Below, one piece after another: positions 35,222-44,963 of a stretch of DNA of 54,935 nt (the first letter of the stretch is position 1; the number at the start of each line of letters is the position of its first letter). Location: positions 1 through 54,935 of the IMG/VR virus record IMGVR_UViG_3300019863_000057; one strand, 5' to 3'. The notes under the pieces are model-generated. The model saw only the letters and a program-made list of their open reading frames with translations, did not search any database and had not been told where the DNA came from. This stretch comes from a virus. The position numbers and the translations under genes were made by a program.

Positions 35222-38200
35222 ATGGCCGATGAGTTCGATGATATGGATGACATAGACAAGATGTTAGAAGGGGGTGGAGACATCGGTATGGAAGATCCCA
35301 TGGCTAACGATGGTAAACCCAGTACTGGTGTTGTTGGCGATGTTAAAGCTGCTCTCGATGATGCTGTAACTAGTGAAAATATAGCTAAATCTTTTAAGAA
35401 AAGTATGTTCAATGCTTTACCAGGGGATATAGGTGATAGGCTAGGTGATGCTGAATATGCTGTAGATAATATCCTAGACAATGCTTCTGAAAAAGTAGGT
35501 AGTGTTAAAAAAGCTGCTTCTGCAGGATTAGGGGTTTTATCTAACTATTTACCAGACAGCATGACTGGTGGTATCAACAGTGTTAGAGATTGGTTAAGCG
35601 AAGAGAATGAATCTAGTGGTAGTGAAAGAGAACCTACTGAGGACGAGAAGATACACTCTGAAGTATCGGGGCTATTAGGCATAGCTGGTGATAAGATAGC
35701 TGCACAACAAAATGTAGCTGCACAAGCTACTGAAATAGCTGCTAAAGAAAGTAATGAAATATTAGGTATCATAGCTAGTAACTCTCAGAAACAAGTAGAG
35801 TTAAAAATGGATCTTGATAATACTTATTACAAGAAAAATCTAGAACTCCAAATGAAGCAGACTTACACACTAGTAAAACTTTATAATCTATTACATAGAG
35901 ATAGTGAGATAAGAACTACTCAGATGGAAGCTATCGTTAAGAATACTGGCTTACCTGATTTTGTTAAGACTAGGTCTTCAGATTTCGTAAAACAACAGAT
36001 GATGAAGAAAGCTGCTGATGGTGTTGGTAATCTCATAAAGTCTACTAGTACTTTCGATAAAGTAACTAAAAACATGAATCGCCTTGTTAATGATAAAGTA
36101 TCTTCATTCGTATCTAGTATGGCTGGTATGGAAGATATGGACAACATGCTGGCTATGGGCGAGGAGTTCGGTACTTCTAGAAATGCTATGCTTATGAGTA
36201 TAGGTGTAGATGGTCTTATAGAATCTATAACTAAGAAAGCTTCTGATAAGATAGTAAGCGGTATTGCTGGTAAAGGAGAATCTGGTAAGAGATTAGGAGA
36301 GCTTAATAACTTAACATTAGATCCTAGAGAAGCTATCAAACGTGAGATAGATGAGATAGAAGCTAAAGATGATAAAGATACAACTAGGGTAGATAAAGTT
36401 AAACTAAAATCTTTAAAAGTAGCTTATGACTTATTAGAGAATGATAAGTCTAAAAATACTATAGATGTATCTAAGACCTCAGAGCTTAATGAAGCAGCTT
36501 TTATAGATAATAAATTCGTTAAGACTGTAGAAGTAATCATACCAGGTCTACTAAGCAAGATGCTTGGAGAACTATCTACTATAAGAAAAGGCTCTAAGAC
36601 TGTAAGTGGTGAAGATAAGCAAGTCTTTGATTTTAGGAAGAATACTTTTACTAGTGAAACTAAACTTAAAAAAGAGTTTAAAAAGAAAGTAGAAGAGAAA
36701 GGTAAACGATTAGCAGATGCTTTAGATAACGATATCATCTTTGAGATCATCATAGGTAAGAAGAATCCTAAGCCTGAAGTTAAATCTGTTATCATGCAGG
36801 CCCTATTAGCTTATATAGGAACAGGTAAGTCTTTAGTACCAGCTTATTTAGTTAAGAATGGCTTCTTAAAAACCATACAAGATAAAGAGCTTAAAGAGAA
36901 GATAGAGAAGCATCTTAATAAATTAAATAAAAATAATAGTGCTGAAAATATAGATAAGATAAATGAGTTCTTTAGGGTAGTTAATAGTATAGAAGATAGA
37001 GAGTTAGCTAGCTACGGAGACATCATACAAGAATCATCACTAGCTGGTGGGCCTAGTATGCTAGAAGACTCTGGTGTCTTTGATAAAGGTGATCTATCTA
37101 GAACTAATGGTACGACTGTTCTTAAGACTAATAAAAATGTTGCTTTAAAGCATATCGAAGAGAAATTTAATAAGAAAGTAGAAGAAGCCGAAGAAAAACC
37201 TGAACAGTCTAAACCTAGGAAGAGAGTTACCAGTGCTAATAGGAAAAAAGGTCAAGTAAGACAAAAGAAAACTAGTGCGAAACGAGGTATAGTTGCCGGA
37301 TTAGCTAACTTAAAACCTAGGACATCTACTTCAACGTTACTTCCAGAAGATCCTGTTGCTTTAGCTAGTGAGAGTACTGGACCCATAATAAAAACTAAAA
37401 TCGCGGATAAGAAAAACAAAGAAGATAAAGATTCTAATACCATCAGAACTGATGTTTTAAAGAAATTAGAAAACCTTTTATCTAATGTAAAAATATCTGC
37501 AGGTGGTAAGACCCCTATAGCCCAACTAATAGGAGGGCTTGGCGGTAAAGAAGACAACTATGTAGATAAAATAGTAGATGGTCTACCAGTGAGATTTTAT
37601 GAAGCTAGTGCCATGCCAAAAACTATGGGAGCAGCTGCTTTATTACAAGGTAATGAAGAAGGGGTAAATCCTGTCATGCTGAGGACAGATATGTTCAGAA
37701 AAGTAGCTAAAAATGGCATAGCTAAAAACACCATGGATGACCAGACCATCAGACATGAAGCTGCACACCTTAAAAGAGGTATACCTTTAAACCCACCCCC
37801 ATCTATGTTAGACTCGGAAAAAGGACTAGCGAATGGCTATTTTAAAGAAGAACAAGAAATAAATAGTAGAGTTGCTCCTAAGGTATTTAAAATCTATAAT
37901 GATAACTATAGTGATCCTAAATTTAAAGAAGTATTAGCCGCTAATGGTGCCAGTATGTTCTTTAATAGAGACCCACAGACATTTATGACTATGATGGAAA
38001 GGGCTGCCATAGAGGAACCTGATAATGCTAATGCATATATAGATATGGTTAAGAAACATGGTAAAATAGACTTCGCAGTAGGTAATATAGAAGATTATAA
38101 AGATGAATACTTTAATAGGATTAAAAATATAGACTACAAGGGTGAATCTACTTACCTTAAAGATTTTAAAGAAAATACCGATACTGGTAAAGAAATACTA

Positions 38201-41200
38201 AATAAGATAGAGAACAAACTTACTACAGGTATAGATACTGTTACTGAGAAAGCTAAAGAGCTAGATAATAAATATAACTTAACAGAGAAGATGGAGGATG
38301 TATCTAAAGGTGTTAAAGACCTGGTTACTGATAAGAAACTCAGGAACTTTAGCTATAGTACAGATAACAAAGGACTAAATAAACTAGCACCTCAGAATGC
38401 ATACGAAACTAAGTTCGTTATGCCAGACAAAAAGAAACTTATAGACGGGGCTAAAAAGTTAGACGAGGAGCTAGGCATCTCTAAGAAAGCTAAAGATATT
38501 GGAGAACAAGCTAAGAAGAAACTAGAACAAGCTAAGAATAGTGAAGAAGGTCGAGCTGCTTCTAATATAGCTAAAACTACTAAAGGGTTATTTACTAAGC
38601 AGACTGCTAAGGATCTCAAGTTCACTGCTGATGGTGAACATCTAAATAGGCTAAGTCCACAACAAGCTTTCGAGAACAAGTTAGCTATACCTAACAGAGA
38701 GAAACTGTCTAAGTTCAAAGATGATATCAGTGAGGATGTAGGAGTCCTTGTAGATAGCTTAAAAACTGGATTAGAAGGCATAGCTAAAACTATGCCTAAA
38801 TCATTCGAGGAAGTAAGCACTAGCTTCAGCAAGAACTTGGAGAGAGTTAGTAAGAAATTTCCAGAGTTAAGTAAGTCTATAACAGATGCATATGCTAATA
38901 GTATGTCTTTTATATCTGACCAGATGCTAGGTTTGAAAGACAGTGAAACTTTAAAAGATCTTAAAGATGAAAATGGTAACTTCAGTATGAAGGCTGCATT
39001 AGATAATAATCCTAAGCTTAAGGCTATAGAAGAGAAGACTTCTAAATGGTATGGTGAAGTTAAATCTATGTTCACATCAGGTAGTAAAGGTGCTTCCGAT
39101 AGTATCATCAAGAACTCTGAAGAGTTCGAGAAGTTAGTAGAAGAACAAGGCTTCGATAAGGTTATGAAATCATTGTTAGGTAACTTACCTATGCCAGAAG
39201 ATTATAGTAAAGCTAAGTCTCTTTATAAGAAGACATTTCTAGCTATGGATCCTACTGGTAATTTATGGAAGAAGCTTAATGAAGATGATAAGTTCTTAGA
39301 GAATGTAACTAAACTACATGAAGAAGCTATAGAAGAAGTACAGGAAAAAGCCCTAGAAGAGGGCTCTGAAAATGAAGATGGTAAACCTACTTCGCTAGTA
39401 GGTAAAATGAAGAGTAAACTATCTGGTCTTATACCTAAGCCAGTTAAAGACATGGTTAATAAATTAGCTAATACTAAGATAGGTAAGTATGCCATAAACC
39501 AAACTAAAAGAGTTGGTAGAGCTTTTAAAACAGCTGGTAAGTTAACCATGGACGAGATGAAAGTTATCGGTAAGAATGGTAAAGAACTTATCATGGATAA
39601 AGATGGTAAGTTACATCTCCCTAATGCTATAGATCTTGCTAAGTTCGCTGGTAAATCTTATTTTGGTTCCATGAAAGCTGTATCTAATGGTGTTAAATCT
39701 CTCTATCCTGAGTTAGGTGGTATAGCTAAAGATACCATCGGGTTAGGAAGTGGTATGGCTTTTGGTATGGCTAGTAAAAGTCTTAAAAGAATCAAGAATA
39801 AAGCACTAGCTAAGATCAATCCTCCTGTTAGAAGAGATCTTTATACAGCTTGGGCTAATGGTGATCTAAAAGCTAGAGAAGTATTAGAACAACTAGAGAC
39901 CCCTGAAGAGAAAGAGAAATGGACAGCTTGGTTAAAAGAGAATACTAGACCTGGGTTAGATATAGGTAAAGTTTTAAATGCTACTGGTGGTGCTTATGTT
40001 AAAGGTATGATGTTAACTAGTAAAGTAATCAAGCCCACTTATAAAGGCGCTTGGAGTGCTGCTAAGACTGTTGGTGGGCTAGGTTTAAAAGGAGCTTACA
40101 AGTTCTCAGGCGTAGATACCATCTTCGACCATAAGAAAAAAGAAACTACCGATAACAATGCTAGTGCAACTGGTGTTATAGATTTTAGTTCATTCACTAG
40201 TAAAAATCCTCTAGAAGCCATAGCTGCTAATACTAAGAAACTTTTTGAGGTCACTAGTAGTAATATAGCTAAAGAGAATGAAGAAGAAGCCCAAGCCAAG
40301 GAAGAAGCTAAAGAAGCTTCCAAGTTAGATAAAGATGGTGATGGTGATAGAGATGGTAATGAACAAGATAGGTTAAAGAAACTCTATGGTAAGAAACCAT
40401 CTGGTAAAATGAAAGCACTACTTGGTAAAGGTAAAAATGTACTTAAGAAAGCCTCATCATGGTTAACTCCTACTAATATACTATTAGCCGGAACTGCTAT
40501 ATTGGGATTATTAGGTATAACTCCTGAACAAGCAAGTACTTTTGTTAAATCTACTATAAATGGATTTAAGACTATAGGACACTATATTAAGAAAGTATGG
40601 GATGGCTTAGAAACAGGATTTGACTATATTAAACACCTACCTAGCAATCTTAGTTTTAGTTTAAGATCAGCACTATCTCATATACCGGGCTTAGGTTCCA
40701 TAGCCCCTGATAAAAAAGAGACTGTTGAGTATAATAAACGTATGGGTATAGATGTTACTTCTACTACAACATCTAAAGAAGACTCTATGACTAGTGACGG
40801 AGGTTTAGCAGGTGCTGCTGGTGTTACTGCATTAGCTGCTGGCGCTGCTTATAAACTAGGTGGTAAGCATGTTATAAAAGCTGGTATAGGTGCTACTAAG
40901 CTAGCTTATAAAGGTGCTAAGTATGGCGTTAAAGCCGTGACTAAAGTTGCTGGTAAGAAAGTCGTTAAAGAAGCAGCTAAGAAGACAGTAGTTAAAAAAG
41001 CTAAACGTGGCGCTATAAAAGCTATGCTAAGTAGAATAAAAGTTATCCTTATTAAGAAACTAGGTGTGAAAGGCGCTGCAAAACTCTTAGGTAAGATAGC
41101 TAGTAGATTCGTACCATTCGTAGGATGGTCTATGTTAGCATATGATGCTTATCATGTTGTTAAATATATGTACGATGGCATGCCTTTTAAATCAGCTGTC

Positions 41201-42403
41201 TCTAAAGCTGTTATAGGTTTTGATGTATTCAATAGTGATGATGTTCCAGTAGATGATAATGGTGTCCCTATTAAACCAGACATCCCTGAATCTACTATTA
41301 ATAAAGAAGTACAGAAGATGACTGGTAGGCATCCTGGTCACGATGACTACAGTGGTCATAGATCTGCCAATAACAGTAACTATAAAGGCAGTTTAAGCTC
41401 TGATGATCTTATAACTAAGAAGTCTGTTAATAACATCTATAGTAAACCAGCTAAACCTATAACTAGTAAAGATATACTAGGTGAGATAAAAGTAGACAAA
41501 GGTTTTAATAAAGGGTTATTACTCAAGAACCTTGTAGATGATGAAGGTAATGTTAATAGAGTTTATAAAGATAGTCTAGGTTACGATACCATCGGTGTTG
41601 GGCATTTATTAGATAAAGCTAAAGGAGGAGTTCCTCTTAAGAAGATCATAGGTAGAGATACTGATGTTATAACAACTCCTGAGTCTTATAAGATACTAGC
41701 CCATGATGTTAATAAAACTGCTAAGACTCTTTATAGTAAACTCCCTTGGTTAGATAATCAACCTGAGGTAATTCAGAGAGATCTTATCAACATGGGATTT
41801 AACTTAGGACCTAAAGGCTTATTAGGATTCAAAAAGTCTCTTAATAATATAGCTAAAGGTGAGTATACTGAAGCAGGTGCTGAACTATTAAAATCAAAAT
41901 GGGCTAGTCAAGTTGGTCATAGGGCTACTCGTATCGCTGATGATATAGCTAATGCTCCTAAAGCTGATATAGAAGCAGATGTTAACAATGATAGAAATAC
42001 TATATCTAGTATAACAGGTCATAGTACTTTAACAGAGCTAGACGATATGGGAAGTGGTAATACATCTATAGCTAGTACTAATACTTCTACTAGCAGACAT
42101 GGTACTACTAGTAAACCATCTACTAAAGGTAACGATGTACATATCCCTAATGTTAGTATAGATACTAAACATCTAGATAATAAGAAAGAACTTGCTGAGA
42201 TGCATGATACACATAAAGCTTCACAAAACATACTTGCTAAGTCCTTACATGTGCATGCTGATACTAATAATAAGATGGGTGAGTTAGTAGAACTTAACAA
42301 GTCTATACTATCAGCATTAAGTGATAACAACCAACATCATCAACAAGCTAATAGAACCCCAGCTACAAAACCTATAGTAAGTCATGGTGTAGCTAATTTT
42401 TAA
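35222..42403 (+). CDS. Giant virion protein with lysozyme domain, HExxH motif and EF-hand-like motif
   Basis: 2393 residues from ATG 35222 (AAGGAG 7 nt upstream; the frame is open back to a TTG at 35180). Visible parts: acidic N-terminus; helical 200-700; IRHEAAHLKRG near residue 845 with EEQEINSR ~35 residues later (HExxH...E, metalloprotease-like); an internal two-copy repeat (LNKLAPQNAYETKFVMP and LNRLSPQQAFENKLAIP, ~90 residues apart, near 1055-1160); a Ca-binding-like loop DKDGDGDRDGNEQDR near 1702; hydrophobic segments near 1755 and 1865; and a T4-lysozyme-type GH24 domain at about 2095-2250 (VYKDSLGYDTIGVGHLL, LLKSKWASQVGHRATRI). It replaces phiKZ gp181 in position. It probably acts in the tail during wall penetration, as tape measure or tip. 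Confidence 0.85.
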   Translation: MADEFDDMDDIDKMLEGGGDIGMEDPMANDGKPSTGVVGDVKAALDDAVTSENIAKSFKKSMFNALPGDIGDRLGDAEYAVDNILDNASEKVGSVKKAASAGLGVLSNYLPDSMTGGINSVRDWLSEENESSGSEREPTEDEKIHSEVSGLLGIAGDKIAAQQNVAAQATEIAAKESNEILGIIASNSQKQVELKMDLDNTYYKKNLELQMKQTYTLVKLYNLLHRDSEIRTTQMEAIVKNTGLPDFVKTRSSDFVKQQMMKKAADGVGNLIKSTSTFDKVTKNMNRLVNDKVSSFVSSMAGMEDMDNMLAMGEEFGTSRNAMLMSIGVDGLIESITKKASDKIVSGIAGKGESGKRLGELNNLTLDPREAIKREIDEIEAKDDKDTTRVDKVKLKSLKVAYDLLENDKSKNTIDVSKTSELNEAAFIDNKFVKTVEVIIPGLLSKMLGELSTIRKGSKTVSGEDKQVFDFRKNTFTSETKLKKEFKKKVEEKGKRLADALDNDIIFEIIIGKKNPKPEVKSVIMQALLAYIGTGKSLVPAYLVKNGFLKTIQDKELKEKIEKHLNKLNKNNSAENIDKINEFFRVVNSIEDRELASYGDIIQESSLAGGPSMLEDSGVFDKGDLSRTNGTTVLKTNKNVALKHIEEKFNKKVEEAEEKPEQSKPRKRVTSANRKKGQVRQKKTSAKRGIVAGLANLKPRTSTSTLLPEDPVALASESTGPIIKTKIADKKNKEDKDSNTIRTDVLKKLENLLSNVKISAGGKTPIAQLIGGLGGKEDNYVDKIVDGLPVRFYEASAMPKTMGAAALLQGNEEGVNPVMLRTDMFRKVAKNGIAKNTMDDQTIRHEAAHLKRGIPLNPPPSMLDSEKGLANGYFKEEQEINSRVAPKVFKIYNDNYSDPKFKEVLAANGASMFFNRDPQTFMTMMERAAIEEPDNANAYIDMVKKHGKIDFAVGNIEDYKDEYFNRIKNIDYKGESTYLKDFKENTDTGKEILNKIENKLTTGIDTVTEKAKELDNKYNLTEKMEDVSKGVKDLVTDKKLRNFSYSTDNKGLNKLAPQNAYETKFVMPDKKKLIDGAKKLDEELGISKKAKDIGEQAKKKLEQAKNSEEGRAASNIAKTTKGLFTKQTAKDLKFTADGEHLNRLSPQQAFENKLAIPNREKLSKFKDDISEDVGVLVDSLKTGLEGIAKTMPKSFEEVSTSFSKNLERVSKKFPELSKSITDAYANSMSFISDQMLGLKDSETLKDLKDENGNFSMKAALDNNPKLKAIEEKTSKWYGEVKSMFTSGSKGASDSIIKNSEEFEKLVEEQGFDKVMKSLLGNLPMPEDYSKAKSLYKKTFLAMDPTGNLWKKLNEDDKFLENVTKLHEEAIEEVQEKALEEGSENEDGKPTSLVGKMKSKLSGLIPKPVKDMVNKLANTKIGKYAINQTKRVGRAFKTAGKLTMDEMKVIGKNGKELIMDKDGKLHLPNAIDLAKFAGKSYFGSMKAVSNGVKSLYPELGGIAKDTIGLGSGMAFGMASKSLKRIKNKALAKINPPVRRDLYTAWANGDLKAREVLEQLETPEEKEKWTAWLKENTRPGLDIGKVLNATGGAYVKGMMLTSKVIKPTYKGAWSAAKTVGGLGLKGAYKFSGVDTIFDHKKKETTDNNASATGVIDFSSFTSKNPLEAIAANTKKLFEVTSSNIAKENEEEAQAKEEAKEASKLDKDGDGDRDGNEQDRLKKLYGKKPSGKMKALLGKGKNVLKKASSWLTPTNILLAGTAILGLLGITPEQASTFVKSTINGFKTIGHYIKKVWDGLETGFDYIKHLPSNLSFSLRSALSHIPGLGSIAPDKKETVEYNKRMGIDVTSTTTSKEDSMTSDGGLAGAAGVTALAAGAAYKLGGKHVIKAGIGATKLAYKGAKYGVKAVTKVAGKKVVKEAAKKTVVKKAKRGAIKAMLSRIKVILIKKLGVKGAAKLLGKIASRFVPFVGWSMLAYDAYHVVKYMYDGMPFKSAVSKAVIGFDVFNSDDVPVDDNGVPIKPDIPESTINKEVQKMTGRHPGHDDYSGHRSANNSNYKGSLSSDDLITKKSVNNIYSKPAKPITSKDILGEIKVDKGFNKGLLLKNLVDDEGNVNRVYKDSLGYDTIGVGHLLDKAKGGVPLKKIIGRDTDVITTPESYKILAHDVNKTAKTLYSKLPWLDNQPEVIQRDLINMGFNLGPKGLLGFKKSLNNIAKGEYTEAGAELLKSKWASQVGHRATRIADDIANAPKADIEADVNNDRNTISSITGHSTLTELDDMGSGNTSIASTNTSTSRHGTTSKPSTKGNDVHIPNVSIDTKHLDNKKELAEMHDTHKASQNILAKSLHVHADTNNKMGELVELNKSILSALSDNNQHHQQANRTPATKPIVSHGVANF

Positions 42404-42418
42404 AAAAAAGAAAGTAAC

Positions 42419-42448
42419 AACAGTAGCTAGTTTTAACTAGCTACTGTT
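42419..42448. terminator. Bidirectional terminator hairpin
   Basis: A 14-bp perfect stem with a 2-nt loop between the giant gene (+) and the convergent gene ending at 42452; on the minus strand a run of eight T follows after a few bases. Confidence 0.7.
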
Positions 42449-42451
42449 ATA

Positions 42452-43096
42452 TTATTTTTTAGTTCCTATGGACATGAACTCTCTCTTAAGTGTATCGTTA
42501 TCCATATCGTCATTTATAGCAGCTAGGATGTTGTTATCAACACGACTTATGATATCATCCCACACATACTCTTTTATGCTAGTAACAAGAAGTTTATATT
42601 CAGCATCAGTAAGATGTTCATAATCTTCTATTTCTCCGGATCTAAGTAGTGTTACTATGTGCTGTACCAGTCTACTAAGTATGATGCCATAGATATAGAG
42701 TTTATCATTAGTGATAACCTCAGTAAGGACACCTCTCTTAATCTTAAGTACAGGGTTAAATACAGTACCTTCTATATCCTCAGGAAACTCTTTAGCTAAC
42801 TTAACTAGAAGAGCTTTATCTTGCAGTAGTCTATCTGCTAACATAAGCTTAACTAGTTCCCAGTAGTTAGGAACATTACGTTTCTTATTCTTTCTTATAA
42901 TTTTAAACTTATCATTATCTAAAGGTTGATTCAACCAGTTGATCTTGAATACACTACTATTCATAAAGAACATACCGTTACTCATAGAGTAGAGTGGTCC
43001 TAAGATAGTTTTAAAATCTGTATGTGTGTTAGGGTGTAATAGTAACCCTATACTACCCTCAGGCTCGAATGATGAAATGTTTATGATATTATTCAC
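42452..43096 (-). CDS. Probable structural or assembly protein
   Basis: 214 residues, ATG after AGGAGCTACAGT. The N-terminal region is hydrophobic and Gly-rich (SFEPEGSIGLLLHPNTHT), with a charged helical C-terminal half (ISRVDNNILAAINDDMDNDT). It forms a three-gene run with 43105 and 43498, all co-directional with 4-9 nt gaps. No family recognised. Confidence 0.65.
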   Translation of the reverse strand: MNNIINISSFEPEGSIGLLLHPNTHTDFKTILGPLYSMSNGMFFMNSSVFKINWLNQPLDNDKFKIIRKNKKRNVPNYWELVKLMLADRLLQDKALLVKLAKEFPEDIEGTVFNPVLKIKRGVLTEVITNDKLYIYGIILSRLVQHIVTLLRSGEIEDYEHLTDAEYKLLVTSIKEYVWDDIISRVDNNILAAINDDMDNDTLKREFMSIGTKK

Positions 43097-43104
43097 TGTA
43101 GCTC

Positions 43105-43494
43105 CTAAAACTTGATATCAAATATAGCTATGTAAGCTATAAGCATATTAACGTCATCAACTTCAACATCTTTATCTTCTTTCATGAATACAGATCTGAC
43201 ATTTTTAGTGAAGTAGTTAGAAGTGATGCTTCCTATCTCATGCATGTATGTTTTAACTATTTTTCTAACATCCGCCATCTTACTATTATACTCTAAAACA
43301 GCTATAGATTTAGCTAGAGCATTTAATACACCATAATCGTTAGATGCATCTGTTAAAGTCTCTTTCACAAAATCTTGTGTCTTGTGTGAGAAGAAGCTAG
43401 TCGGGTTAAGATCTGACAGTTTGTTTATATTAGATTTAGTAGCATCATCTGTTATACAGTGTTTCATATCGTTTTTTATATCTAGTGGTTCCAC
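43105..43494 (-). CDS. Small unrecognised protein of the same run
   Basis: 129 residues, Asp/Lys-rich N-terminus, helical, with VDDVNMLIAYIAIFDIKF as a hydrophobic C-terminus. It sits 3 nt after the stop of the upstream gene and 8 nt before the next one. No motif. Confidence 0.65.
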   Translation of the reverse strand: MEPLDIKNDMKHCITDDATKSNINKLSDLNPTSFFSHKTQDFVKETLTDASNDYGVLNALAKSIAVLEYNSKMADVRKIVKTYMHEIGSITSNYFTKNVRSVFMKEDKDVEVDDVNMLIAYIAIFDIKF

Positions 43495-43497
43495 GGG

Positions 43498-43836
43498 TTA
43501 TCCTTTTTTCTTTTCGTTAACATCTGCAGATGGTGCATCGAATGTCATGGTATGGTCAGTAGCATCCTCATTTGGATACTCTAATTTTATAGTTATAGTT
43601 AACTTACTCACATGTAGTATCTCGAATATCAGAAATACAAAACTCTTCCAGCTTATACTGTCATCTATAACCAATTTGTTTATCTGTGATTTGGTCTTCT
43701 TACCACCTCTTCTTATATAGCTATTTACATACCTTCTATAAGAGTTTATCTTACCTGTATCGAATAGTATCTTACTAAAGAAGTTGGCGAGCATACTACC
43801 CTCATCTGTTATAGGAGCGCCTTCTTTTTTTTTCAT
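43498..43836 (-). CDS. Small basic protein, unknown
   Basis: 112 residues, basic N-terminal half (RRYVNSYIRRGGKKTKSQIN, about 35-54), then a beta-like stretch and an acidic/Lys end. Nucleic-acid or partner binding would suit the basic part. AAGGAAAAAATAG precedes the ATG. It is the first full gene behind the promoter at 43953-43969. Confidence 0.65.
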   Translation of the reverse strand: MKKKEGAPITDEGSMLANFFSKILFDTGKINSYRRYVNSYIRRGGKKTKSQINKLVIDDSISWKSFVFLIFEILHVSKLTITIKLEYPNEDATDHTMTFDAPSADVNEKKKG

Positions 43837-43884
43837 CTATTTTTTCCTTAAAGTTAATGTTCTGTTTATTGTATTGGTGTTACA

Positions 43885-43902
43885 CTAAGCCATGATTTTC
43901 AT
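43885..43902 (-). CDS. Five-codon leader ORF with a strong ribosome binding site
   Basis: ATG after AGGAGTTGAAC is followed by AAA ATC ATG GCT and a TAG stop. It lies between promoter and operon, like the 13-codon ORF at 7081-7122. It may be a translated leader; a chance occurrence is possible. Confidence 0.25.
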   Translation of the reverse strand: MKIMA

Positions 43903-43952
43903 GTTCAACTCCTGTTTTTTTTATTTAGTCCATATGTAATAAAACACCATGG

Positions 43953-43969
43953 TTCATATTAGTAATATA
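43953..43969 (-). promoter_or_regulatory. Conserved phage promoter (TATATTAC type)
   Basis: The minus-strand sequence is TATATTACTAATATGAA, 51 nt upstream of the leader ORF and 117 nt upstream of the start at 43836. Confidence 0.75.
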
Positions 43970-43981
43970 AGACTAAGATAT

Positions 43982-44440
43982 CTATGAGTCATTAACATAT
44001 TCCTTATATATATCTCTATATATGTTTAGTACATGTATGATATAACTCTTAAGTTTCCTATCTGGTTGTAACTCGTACATACCATATAGACTCTCTAGCT
44101 TATCTAATAGCTCTAATAAGTAGATGTTACTGTTTAATAGTATCTTACCATCATCATCTTTTAAAAAGTCTACTAGGTAGTTAGTACTGTGGTTATTAAT
44201 ATAAAGTATGTCTGGTATGCTGTTCTTCTCATTTAACAGAAAATTATGACAGCTAACTATGTATTTAAGTATGTTCTTATCTACTGTTACTATTTTAGTA
44301 TATAGTAGCTTACTTGCCATAGGGTCTATGTCTCGGAACCTAAGCTTAAGTTCTTTTATTACCCTATAGAGGTCCATATCATCTCTATATATGTCTACAG
44401 ATGTTAAACTCTTAAAATACATTTTTATTTTTGTAAACAT
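43982..44440 (-). CDS. Unrecognised small protein
   Basis: 152 residues, helical, rich in Leu, Lys and Tyr; ATG after AAGGAGTATAT. It ends just before the promoter at 43953-43969. No family recognised and no TATATTAC-type promoter is seen upstream, so its own transcription signal is unclear. Confidence 0.65.
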   Translation of the reverse strand: MFTKIKMYFKSLTSVDIYRDDMDLYRVIKELKLRFRDIDPMASKLLYTKIVTVDKNILKYIVSCHNFLLNEKNSIPDILYINNHSTNYLVDFLKDDDGKILLNSNIYLLELLDKLESLYGMYELQPDRKLKSYIIHVLNIYRDIYKEYVNDS

Positions 44441-44543
44441 ATATACTCCTTTTATTCATATAGCTCATTCAATGAGAATTTTGTCTAAATTAATATAAGG
44501 CATGGCTAGGACTAGTTAATTTGAAAAAATAAAAGGACCTGAT

Positions 44544-44963
44544 ATGGCTGATATAATAAACCCGTATAGTATCTTACTAACGGAAGAACAGAGAATAATT
44601 TTTAAAACAAGGAAGCTAAGAGAGGACATGGTAGACGAGTTCATACAGTATAATAACGGACTACCTACTAAAGGTGGAGAGATAAGAGTCATTAATGAAG
44701 TGCTTAACTCTCTGGATGACCAGGTACTAGGTTTAGTAGATAAGAGACTTAAACATGCTGAGAGTGAATCTAATGCAGAGAATGCTGCTAACATGGCTAG
44801 TATCTTTAAGAAACTTAGTGAACGACAAACATCTGGTAAACTTGTAGCTGATATAAACATAGATGACAAGTTCATACCTGACGATATAGTGCCTGGTGAG
44901 AACAGTGTTGAAAAAGAAGAGATCGAGTTAAAAGATATTCTTAATGAAGATGAGGAGGACTAA
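44544..44963 (+). CDS. Small acidic protein, unknown
   Basis: 139 residues, acidic with a very acidic C-terminus (EKEEIELKDILNEDEED), helical middle rich in Ala/Glu. Start ATG follows AAAAGGACCTGAT. Its stop overlaps the next ATG by one base (TAATG). It may be a scaffold-like or DNA-mimic protein; nothing proves that. It opens the plus-strand run that ends with the lysis genes. Confidence 0.65.
   Translation: MADIINPYSILLTEEQRIIFKTRKLREDMVDEFIQYNNGLPTKGGEIRVINEVLNSLDDQVLGLVDKRLKHAESESNAENAANMASIFKKLSERQTSGKLVADINIDDKFIPDDIVPGENSVEKEEIELKDILNEDEED

Noticed and set aside
38392-39111. Long minus-strand frames under the giant gene (also others at 36424, 39223 and 42019)
   Set aside because: They are mirror frames of a strongly coding plus-strand gene, Ser/Leu-rich, without ribosome binding sites.
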